NCBI GenBank assembly: GCA_003857395.1
Contig: RPRC01000275.1
Location: forward strand, 1-7,537
Direction: 5' to 3'
Origin: Geobacter sp.
GTDB lineage: Bacteria; Desulfobacterota; Desulfuromonadia; Geobacterales; Geobacteraceae
Length of the DNA: 7,537 nucleotides
Positions within the stretch are counted from its first letter, which is position 1. Every line of letters starts with the position of its first letter. The position numbers and the translations under genes are program-made. The notes beneath the pieces are model-generated. The model was not told where the DNA came from and did not search any database. It saw only the letters and a list, made by a program, of their open reading frames with translations. Positions 1 through 6,205 of this stretch are shown here, piece after piece.

Positions 1-87
1 ACCTGCCTCCTTGGTTGTGGCTCTGCGCCGTAGTTGATTTGACTCTCTACAGCATAACCCACGTTTGCAAGGATGGCAGGTCTTTTT
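1..87 (+). ncRNA. Candidate structured RNA or long terminator hairpin
   Basis: Positions 1-7 (ACCTGCC) pair with 75-81 (GGCAGGT), and 8-12 (TCCTT) pair with 69-73 (AAGGA), leaving T74 as a single bulge. Together this is a 12-pair closing stem. Inside it, further short helices can stack: 17-20 with 59-62, 24-26 with 52-54, and 30-33 with 47-50. They leave a 13-base apical loop and several internal loops. The stem is followed at once by C and a run of five T (83-87), as in an intrinsic terminator. The shape is a rod-like RNA of about 80 bases, or the 3' end of a longer RNA that begins left of the window. I do not see the SRP RNA domain IV motif, and I cannot assign a family. It could also be only the terminator of an upstream gene, although the 56 bases enclosed by the closing stem are long for that. 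Confidence 0.35.
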
Positions 88-183
88 AGCTTTTGATCTT
101 TAACTGACAACCATTATGTCTAATTAGCTCCACCGGAATACAGGGTGGTGTTAGATAACAAGTACACACAGGAAAGGAAGCAC

Positions 184-1167
184 GTGAAGAATCTTCTGGT
201 TACCGGCGGCGCCGGTTACATTGGCGGACATGTTGTTCGGCAGCTTTCAGAGGCCGGCTATTGTCCCATCGTTTTTGACAATCTTTCCACCGGGTCGAGG
301 GCCACACTGCTCTATGGTGAAGAACTGATTGTCGCTGACCTGGCGGATCAGGATTGTCTTGAGAAGACCTTGAAGGACTTTCAAATAACAACGGTCCTTC
401 ATTTTGCGGCATCCATTATTGCTCCTCAGTCCGTGAGCCTGCCGCATGAATATTACCAAAACAATACCTGCAATACCTTGAGGCTCCTGCAATCCTGCGT
501 TCGGAGCGGAGTTGAAAAGTTCATTTTTTCCAGCACCGCCGCCGTGTATGGCATGCCTGAGTCCGGAATCGCCGCGGAAGACTCACCTACCTGTCCCATT
601 AACCCCTATGGGACCTCAAAGCTCATGAGTGAATGGATGCTTCGGGACACGGCAGTGGCCCATGGTCTTCGCTATGTCGCGCTGCGCTATTTCAATGTTG
701 CCGGGGCGGATCCTCAGGTCCGCATGGGGCAGCGCGTAAAGGATGCAACGCACCTGATCAAGGTCTGCTGTCAGACGGCCTTGGGCAATCGTCCGGAGGT
801 TTCCGTCTTCGGAACCGACTTCCCAACACCTGACGGCAGCGGTGTAAGGGATTACATCCATGTCGAAGATCTGGCCTCTGCCCATTTGGCTGCACTTGCC
901 TATCTTGATAAGGGTGGAGATTCGACAACCCTGAATGTGGGCTATGGCAGCGGCAGCAGCGTACGGGATGTTATTGAGGTTGTTCAGCGGGTTTCGGGTG
1001 TGAAGTTCCCCGTGTGCGAAGCTCCACGCCGTCCCGGTGACCCTGCCATGCTGGTGGCCAAGGCCGAGCGGATCCGGCAAGTCCTTGATTGGACGCCTCG
1101 CTATGCCGACCTGGAAACCATCGTGGCAGATGCTTGGCGCTGGGAGCAGAAAGTTGCTGTTGATTAG
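184..1167 (+). CDS. galE: UDP-glucose 4-epimerase (GalE)
   Basis: Cytoplasmic NAD-dependent extended short-chain dehydrogenase that interconverts UDP-glucose and UDP-galactose, supplying galactose units for surface polysaccharides or the Leloir pathway. The 327-residue protein has the usual family length. The Rossmann dinucleotide motif TGGAGYIGG is at residues 7-15. FSSTAAVYG at 115-123 places Thr118 where E. coli has catalytic Ser124. The catalytic YGTSK is at 142-146 (Tyr142, Lys146). NVAGADP (171-177), VRDYIHVEDLA (221-231) and RRPGD (282-286) are typical of the family. I chose the GTG at 184 because AGGAAAGGAAG (170-180) is a good ribosome binding site just before it and because family members start a few residues before the TGGAGYIG motif. 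A longer frame from GTG 145 would add 13 unlikely residues. No convincing promoter is visible in 88-183. The gene converges on rarA and the stop codons overlap by 4 bases. Substrate range, for example UDP-GlcNAc, cannot be settled from sequence. Confidence 0.93.
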   Translation: MKNLLVTGGAGYIGGHVVRQLSEAGYCPIVFDNLSTGSRATLLYGEELIVADLADQDCLEKTLKDFQITTVLHFAASIIAPQSVSLPHEYYQNNTCNTLRLLQSCVRSGVEKFIFSSTAAVYGMPESGIAAEDSPTCPINPYGTSKLMSEWMLRDTAVAHGLRYVALRYFNVAGADPQVRMGQRVKDATHLIKVCCQTALGNRPEVSVFGTDFPTPDGSGVRDYIHVEDLASAHLAALAYLDKGGDSTTLNVGYGSGSSVRDVIEVVQRVSGVKFPVCEAPRRPGDPAMLVAKAERIRQVLDWTPRYADLETIVADAWRWEQKVAVD

Positions 1168-2456
1168 TCCTTCGTGTTCTTCTTGCGTAGGAATTCCATT
1201 CTTTCGTTGATGTATTTTTCATACCCATGTCCTGCCGGACGGTAGAATTTTTTCCCTGAAAGCTGCTCCGGCAGGTATTCCTGCTCCACAAATCCTTCCT
1301 TGAAATCGTGTGCGTACTTGTAGCCCTTGTGGTAGCCCAAATCCTTCATCAGTCGGGTGGGTGCATTCCTGACATGGAGTGGAACCGGGAGCGCACCGCT
1401 CTTTCTGACTTCTGCCAGTGCCTCGTCAATGCCGAGATAGGAGGCATTTGATTTCGGGGCTGTTGCCAGGTAGGTGACCGCCTGCGCAATTATCAGCCTT
1501 CCTTCGGGCAGACCCACGAACTGAAAGCCCTGCAGTGCCGCTATCGCTACCTGGAGAGCGCGGGGGTCGGCATTGCCGATATCCTCCGATGCGAGAACCA
1601 CCATGCGGCGAAGAATGAAGAGCGGATCTTCGCCTGCCTCCAGCATGCGCGCAAGCCAATAGAGAGCAGCATCCGGATTGCTGCCCCGCATCGATTTGAT
1701 AAAAGCGGAGATGACATTGTAGTGCTCTTCTCCGCCCTTGTCGTAAAGGAGCGGTTTTTTCTGGACAGCCTCCCGCACGGTGTCAAGGTCGATTTTGTCT
1801 TCCACGGCAAGCTTGGCAGCCATCTCCAGTGTGTTCAGGGCGATACGGGCATCTCCTTCTGCCTGATCAGCAATAAAGGATAGTGCCTCTTCAGCCAGGC
1901 TCAGGCCGCATTTTCCGAGTCCCCGGTCTCCATCAGCCAAGGCATTCCGGAGAATTTCTTCAACAATCTCTTTGCTTAACGGTTTAAGTACTAGCACCTT
2001 GCAGCGGGATAATAGGGGCGATATCACCTCAAAAGAGGGGTTTTCAGTGGTAGCGCCGATCATTGTCAGGGTGCCTTTTTCAACATAGGGGAGGAACGCG
2101 TCCTGCTGAGCCTTGTTGAAACGATGGATTTCGTCCACGAACAAAATGGTTTTTCTGCCGCTGAAACGAAGCTCTTCTTCGGCTTCTTTTACAATCTGGC
2201 GCAGGTCCTTGACTCCCGAGAGGATTGCCGAGAAGAAGATGAAATGGGACTGCGTGGCATTTGCGATGATCCGGGCCAGGGTTGTTTTTCCGGCACCGGG
2301 AGGCCCCCAGAGAATCAAAGATGAAATCTGATCCGACTCAATCAAGCGGCGCAGTATCTTTCCTTGGCCCAAAAGATGTTCCTGGCCCTTGAACTCGTCA
2401 AGATTAACCGGTCTCATCCTTTCAGCTAATGGCGCATTTGCTTGTGTATTGGGCAT
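1164..2456 (-). CDS. rarA: Replication-associated recombination protein A (RarA/MgsA), AAA+ ATPase
   Basis: Clamp-loader-related AAA+ ATPase of the RarA/MgsA/WRNIP1 family, which acts at stalled replication forks and single-stranded DNA gaps, where family members interact with SSB. The 430-residue protein is of normal family length. Walker A GPPGAGKT is at residues 51-58, Walker B ILFVDEIHRF at 104-113, and sensor 1 GATTENPSF at 134-142. The arginine finger lies in LLSRCKV (Arg151) and the sensor 2 region is EGDARIALN (200-208). The C-terminal tetramerisation part is recognisable from YDKGGEEHYNVISAFIKSMR (238-257), SEDIGNADPRAL (290-301) and the final RPAGHGYEKY block. The ATG at 2456 is preferred over the TTG three bases earlier. 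AAGGA (2467-2463) lies 6 bases upstream of that ATG. The ATG shares its A with the TGA stop of glgP, so translation is probably coupled to glgP. The TAA stop overlaps the galE stop from the other strand. Confidence 0.95.
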   Translation of the reverse strand: MPNTQANAPLAERMRPVNLDEFKGQEHLLGQGKILRRLIESDQISSLILWGPPGAGKTTLARIIANATQSHFIFFSAILSGVKDLRQIVKEAEEELRFSGRKTILFVDEIHRFNKAQQDAFLPYVEKGTLTMIGATTENPSFEVISPLLSRCKVLVLKPLSKEIVEEILRNALADGDRGLGKCGLSLAEEALSFIADQAEGDARIALNTLEMAAKLAVEDKIDLDTVREAVQKKPLLYDKGGEEHYNVISAFIKSMRGSNPDAALYWLARMLEAGEDPLFILRRMVVLASEDIGNADPRALQVAIAALQGFQFVGLPEGRLIIAQAVTYLATAPKSNASYLGIDEALAEVRKSGALPVPLHVRNAPTRLMKDLGYHKGYKYAHDFKEGFVEQEYLPEQLSGKKFYRPAGHGYEKYINERMEFLRKKNTKD

Positions 2457-5068
2457 CAAGTATCCTTTTTTACGTCTGTTCCCGATTCACCAATTGACGG
2501 AAGTCTGTTGCCACTCGGTTGACCAGTTTCTGTTTCCTTGGCCGGACACGGGGCAGGGTGGTGATTGCGATATTTCCTGTTGCTGCGTTCAATCTTGACG
2601 GGTGTTGCTTCCCAGGTGTCTTGTGCGTACTCGGCAATTGATCTGTCACTGGAAAATTTTCCCATGCCGGCGGTTGAAAGAATTGATCGACGCACCCATT
2701 TATCAGGATCTTGATAAATCTTTTCAACCTCTTCCTGACATCTGACATACCATTCATAGTCGGCAAGAACCAGATAGAGGTCTCCCTGGTTCAGCAGGGA
2801 GTTTATAAGCGGTTGGAAAATATCCGGTGTTTCGGGAGAAAACACCCCCTGTGTTATCATGTCAATGGCTTGCTTGAGTTCAGGATTAGTGTTGTAAATT
2901 TCTCGTGGATTATAGCCCCGTGCCTTCAGCGCGGCAACCTCTTCGGCCTTGAGGCCAAAGAGGAAGAAATTCTCTTCGCCGATCTCTTCCATTATTTCGA
3001 TATTTGCTCCGTCCAGTGTGCCGATCGTCAGAGCACCGTTAAGGGCAAACTTCATGTTGCCGGTGCCTGAAGCCTCAGTGCCTGCAGTTGAAATCTGCTC
3101 CGAAAGGTCGGCTGCCGGGATAATGCGTTCGGCCAAGGTTACCCTGTAATTAGGCAGGAATGCCACTTTGATTTGATCGCGTATAGCAGGGTCGTTGTTG
3201 ACCTTTTTCGCTACTGCATTGATCAGAGTGATGGTGAGCTTTGCAATTTGGTAGGATGGGGCAGCTTTCCCGCTGAAGATAAAAGTCCGTGGGAGGATCA
3301 CCTTGTTGGGGTTATCCTTGATCCGGTTGTAGAGGGTAATAATGTGCAGGACATTCAGAATTTGCCTTTTATATTCATGGAACCTTTTTATCTGACAGTC
3401 AAAGAGTGAGTCGACGGAGACCCTCAGGTCGGTTTTCTCAAGGATGTACCGTGCAAGTCGTTCTTTGTTCTCCCGTTTCGATGCGCGCCATCGGCTGACG
3501 AATTCCGGATTGTTTACGAGGGGTCGGAGCTTGGCAAGTTCGGTCAGGTCCGTGATCCATCCGTCGCCGAGGTGCTCACTTATAAGGGAACTGAGGCTCG
3601 GATTCGCCTTTTTCAGCCAGCGCCTCTGCGTTATACCGTTAGTCTTGTTGCTGAATTTTTCGGGATACATCTCGAAAAAATCCAGGAAAACCTTCTGCTT
3701 CAGGATTTCCGTATGGAGTTGCGATACGCCGTTGACTGCATGGCTGCCGACGATGGCGAGATGTGCCATTCTTACTTTTCTGTCTTGAGACTCCTCGATG
3801 AGAGACATTCGTTTAACCCGCTGCGGTTCGCCGGGGAAGAGTTCCTGGACCTCGGCAAGAAACTTTTCATTGATCTGGTAGATGATTGCCAGATGATTCG
3901 GGAGAATTTTTCCCAGCAGCCAGACGGGCCACTTTTCAAGTGCTTCCGGCAGGACGGTGTGGTTGGTGTAGGCAAAGGTTCTGACGGTGATATCCCATGC
4001 CGTATCCCAGTCAAGCCGTTCATGGCAGAGAAGTATCCGCATCAGTTCCGGAATGGCGAGGGTAGGGTGGGTATCGTTTAGCTGGATTGCAACTTTTTCC
4101 GGGAGCAGTTTCAGATCTTTGTGTTTTTTCTTGAAACGATAGAGGATGTCCTGCACCGTCGCGGAGGCAAGAAAATATTCCTGTTTCAGGCGAAGTTCCC
4201 TGCCTTCTAACACCTGGTCGGGGGGGTAGAGCACCTTGGAGATGTTTTCTGTGAGCATCTTCTTTTCAACGGCTTCCAGGTATTTCCCTTCGATGAAGAA
4301 GTGAAGATCGAAATCGCGAGTGGCTTTTGCAGTCCACAGACGCATGGTGTTCACCACGTCATTGCCATAGCCGGGAATTGGGAAATCGTACGCCAGCGCC
4401 ATGACATCTTCGGTGTCTTCCCAGCACGTGTACTCATTGCCGTTCTCGTCAAGCCTGGTTGATACTGTACCGTAAAACTTGATCAGGTGCAGATGCTCCT
4501 TGCGGCCGAATTCCCACGGATTGTCATAGCGAAGCCAGTTGTCAGGCAGTTCGACTTGTGAACCGTCAATTATTTTTTGGAGGAAGCTTCCGTATTCATA
4601 GCGGATCCCGTAGCCGTACGCAGGGATTGAAAGCGTTGCAAGGGAGTCAAGAAAGCAGGCAGCGAGCCTGCCGAGACCACCGTTTCCGAGCCCTGGCTCC
4701 CACTCAAGGTCTTCTACGCATTCGAGATCAAGGCCCAGTTCCTTGAGTACTTCTTGCCATTCTTCAACCAGATCCAGGTTTATCAGGCTGTTTCCCAGGC
4801 TGCGTCCCATCATGAATTCCATCGAGATATAGTATACGCGTTTTGCCTCTTGGTCGTAGTAGGTTTGCTGGGTATCGCGCCATCTTTCAACGAGAAGATC
4901 ACGAATTGAATATGCCAGGGCCAGATAGATGTCATGCCTGGTGATGGAAAAATTGTCCTTGCCAAGGGTGTATTCCAAGTGTTTCAAAATTAGCCGGCGG
5001 AGATTGGCAGGAGTAAGGGCTTCGCGGGTCCTGTTTTCGAGGATATAATGGTGGTTATGATTTGGCAT
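2456..5068 (-). CDS. glgP: Glycogen/maltodextrin phosphorylase
   Basis: Pyridoxal-phosphate enzyme of glycosyltransferase family 35 that releases glucose 1-phosphate from the non-reducing ends of glycogen or maltodextrin in the cytoplasm. Landmarks in the 870-residue protein are GLGNGGLGRLAACFLDS (126-142), NDTHPTLAIPELMR (331-344), TNHTVLPEALEKWP (368-381), KTNGITQRRW (475-484), the phosphate-site region KRFHEYKRQ (561-569), and EASGTGNMKFALNG (665-678) with the PLP-binding lysine at 673. The ATG at 5068 was chosen because AAGGA (5080-5076) lies 7 bases upstream. An extension to 5155 would add 29 residues and run through the -10 box. Bacterial relatives are typically about 815-840 residues and end near the equivalent of residue 824. 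Here there is an additional 46-residue hydrophilic tail rich in Pro, Lys, Arg and His. It is the first gene of a two-gene operon with rarA, with a putative promoter at 5113-5141. GlgP versus MalP specificity cannot be decided from sequence alone. Confidence 0.95.
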   Translation of the reverse strand: MPNHNHHYILENRTREALTPANLRRLILKHLEYTLGKDNFSITRHDIYLALAYSIRDLLVERWRDTQQTYYDQEAKRVYYISMEFMMGRSLGNSLINLDLVEEWQEVLKELGLDLECVEDLEWEPGLGNGGLGRLAACFLDSLATLSIPAYGYGIRYEYGSFLQKIIDGSQVELPDNWLRYDNPWEFGRKEHLHLIKFYGTVSTRLDENGNEYTCWEDTEDVMALAYDFPIPGYGNDVVNTMRLWTAKATRDFDLHFFIEGKYLEAVEKKMLTENISKVLYPPDQVLEGRELRLKQEYFLASATVQDILYRFKKKHKDLKLLPEKVAIQLNDTHPTLAIPELMRILLCHERLDWDTAWDITVRTFAYTNHTVLPEALEKWPVWLLGKILPNHLAIIYQINEKFLAEVQELFPGEPQRVKRMSLIEESQDRKVRMAHLAIVGSHAVNGVSQLHTEILKQKVFLDFFEMYPEKFSNKTNGITQRRWLKKANPSLSSLISEHLGDGWITDLTELAKLRPLVNNPEFVSRWRASKRENKERLARYILEKTDLRVSVDSLFDCQIKRFHEYKRQILNVLHIITLYNRIKDNPNKVILPRTFIFSGKAAPSYQIAKLTITLINAVAKKVNNDPAIRDQIKVAFLPNYRVTLAERIIPAADLSEQISTAGTEASGTGNMKFALNGALTIGTLDGANIEIMEEIGEENFFLFGLKAEEVAALKARGYNPREIYNTNPELKQAIDMITQGVFSPETPDIFQPLINSLLNQGDLYLVLADYEWYVRCQEEVEKIYQDPDKWVRRSILSTAGMGKFSSDRSIAEYAQDTWEATPVKIERSNRKYRNHHPAPCPAKETETGQPSGNRLPSIGESGTDVKKDT

Positions 5069-5112
5069 GGCCTGTTCCTTTACCCGTATAATGGTAGCAG
5101 TTCGGTGCTGGA

Positions 5113-5141
5113 AGTATATAGTGAATGATGCGGTAACGCAA
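5113..5141 (-). promoter_or_regulatory. Putative sigma-70-type promoter of glgP-rarA
   Basis: Read on the minus strand, TTGCGT (5141-5136) is followed after exactly 17 bases by TATACT (5118-5113), which matches five of six -10 consensus bases. The -35 box matches only three of six. Transcription would begin near 5106, giving a leader of about 38 bases before the glgP ATG at 5068. The good -10 box and ideal spacing support the call. The weak -35 box, covered by a palindrome, suggests a regulated or activator-assisted promoter. This is predicted from sequence only. Confidence 0.5.
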
Positions 5142-5153
5142 CAGGGCGTTACC
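5132..5153. promoter_or_regulatory. Perfect 8+8 inverted repeat, operator candidate
   Basis: GGTAACGC (5132-5139) and its exact reverse complement GCGTTACC (5146-5153) flank a 6-base spacer. The 22-base palindrome covers the -35 box of the putative glgP promoter, with its centre near -36. No T-run follows on either strand, so it is not an intrinsic terminator. Its symmetry and size suit a dimeric helix-turn-helix regulator. The identity of the regulator cannot be inferred here. It might also influence nadK, whose start lies 90 bases to the right. Confidence 0.5.
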
Positions 5154-5188
5154 ATTGGACATCACAGGATTTTCATGCTACTAATTAA

Positions 5189-5229
5189 CCGTTTGTTTAG
5201 CATTTTTCAACGGGAAAGCAATCCGTTTC
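5189..5229. repeat. Three CCGTT elements in alternating orientation before nadK
   Basis: CCGTTTG (5189-5195), CAACGGG (5208-5214, inverse orientation) and CCGTTTC (5223-5229) lie in the 54 bases before the nadK start. The last two form AACGG-N9-CCGTT, which could be a small operator or a weak hairpin just ahead of the nadK ribosome binding site (AGGAG, 5230-5234). The elements are short, so chance is a real possibility. I see no strong sigma-70 promoter for nadK in 5154-5229. The best pair, TTGGAC (5155) with TACTAA (5179), is weak. Confidence 0.2.
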
Positions 5230-5242
5230 AGGAGCATACGTC

Positions 5243-6133
5243 GTGCCCTCTCTTAGCCGATACTGCAGCAATTCGTCCGTGAAGCATATTGGAATCTTTG
5301 CCAAGGTTCAAGACCCCCGCTGTCGCGAGGTTGCCGGAGAATTGTTGCGCTGGCTTAGGGATCGAGGTTTTACGCCTCTTCTGGAGGAGCGGCTTTCACA
5401 GTATCTGGGGGATGATACTGGCTTGAAGGGGGCAGAAATACCTGCACGAGCTGACCTTGTTGTCGTTCTCGGTGGGGATGGCACGCTTATTTCCGTGGCA
5501 CGACTTGTTGGTGAAAGCGAAGTGCCGATCCTGGGAATAAATCTTGGCAGTCTCGGTTTTCTTACCGAGATTCCCGTCAGTGGCCTCTATGAAGCTCTCG
5601 AATTGTGCCTTTTCAAGGAATGTAAAATTTCCCAGCGGATGATGTTGAACGTCACTCTGCACAGGGGCGGCAAGGAAATCGGATCGTATCTGGCGCTGAA
5701 CGATGCCGTCATCAACAAGGGTGCCCCGGCAAAGATTATCAGTCTTGATGCTTTGGTTGACGGATTGTTCCTCGCTACCTTCAAAGCGGATGGACTGATT
5801 ATTGCCAGCCCTACCGGGTCAACCGGGTATTCCCTTTCCGCCAATGGGCCGATTGTTGATCCGACTATCGATTGCCTTCTTATTACGCCGATCTGTTCCC
5901 ATACTCTTACCAATCGTCCCATTGTGGTGAGCGCGGACACCGAGATAACGGTAGTCCTGCATTCGCAGATGGAAAATGTAATGCTTACCCTTGATGGTCA
6001 AGTGGTTGTCCCCCTGGAGTGCGGCGATGAGATGCGGGTTAGTAGAGCCAAGCATCGTACCCGGCTGATTCTCTCCGGTGAAAGCGATTATTTCACGGTA
6101 CTCAGGACCAAGTTGAAATGGGGCGAGCGATAG
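5243..6133 (+). CDS. nadK: NAD kinase (NadK)
   Basis: Cytoplasmic ATP- or polyphosphate-dependent kinase that phosphorylates NAD to NADP, setting the NADPH pool. The 296-residue protein has the family length. The GGDGT motif is at residues 77-81 with catalytic Asp79. GINLGSLGFLTE (98-109), ALNDAVINKG (151-160, including the Asn-Asp pair that contacts the substrate), SPTGSTGYSLSANGPIVDP (189-207) and LTLDGQ (249-254) follow in the family order. The GTG at 5243 is chosen because AGGAG (5230-5234) lies 8 bases upstream. A second in-frame GTG at 5279 would give 284 residues starting right before KHIGIFAK, closer to the usual family N-terminus, but it has no comparable ribosome binding site. The gene is divergent from glgP and is followed by recN after 72 bases, as in many bacteria. 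The two are probably co-transcribed. Confidence 0.95.
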   Translation: MPSLSRYCSNSSVKHIGIFAKVQDPRCREVAGELLRWLRDRGFTPLLEERLSQYLGDDTGLKGAEIPARADLVVVLGGDGTLISVARLVGESEVPILGINLGSLGFLTEIPVSGLYEALELCLFKECKISQRMMLNVTLHRGGKEIGSYLALNDAVINKGAPAKIISLDALVDGLFLATFKADGLIIASPTGSTGYSLSANGPIVDPTIDCLLITPICSHTLTNRPIVVSADTEITVVLHSQMENVMLTLDGQVVVPLECGDEMRVSRAKHRTRLILSGESDYFTVLRTKLKWGER

Positions 6134-6205
6134 CGCGAGGAAGGATTTTCCTGCAGTTGCAACCATTCGATGCCAGCTTGATCTGTTGCGGCGGAGTGAT
6201 ACTGT

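Noticed and set aside
1..87. Minus strand read as a cyclic-di-GMP or cGAMP (GEMM) riboswitch, from GCAAAC and GCAGAGCC fragments
   Set aside because: The intervening hairpin lacks the GNRA loop, the second conserved segment is GCGCAGAGCC where ACGCAAAGCC is expected, the P3 arm would lie outside the window, and the strong self-closing stem competes with that fold.
74..90. TGGCAGGTCTTTTTAGC as a sigma-54 promoter for galE
   Set aside because: The -24 half resembles TGGCAC, but the -12 half lacks TTGC at the right distance, and the TGGCAG segment is better explained by the hairpin.
93..124. TTGATC with TCTAAT or TATGTC as a sigma-70 promoter for galE
   Set aside because: The good -10 (TCTAAT) is 20 bases from the -35, and the 16-base alternative has only three matching -10 bases, so no pair is convincing.
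616..1080. 154-codon open frame antisense to galE
   Set aside because: It lies wholly within galE on the other strand, resembles no family, and is explained by the codon bias of the real gene.
2470..2766. 98-codon frame parallel to the end of glgP, considered as a frameshifted alternative C-terminus
   Set aside because: The main glgP frame keeps family-like sequence through residue 824 and then meets the rarA start cleanly, so no frameshift is needed.
5132..5153. The palindrome as an intrinsic terminator
   Set aside because: No T-run follows it on either strand, and it sits at the -35 box in a divergent promoter region.
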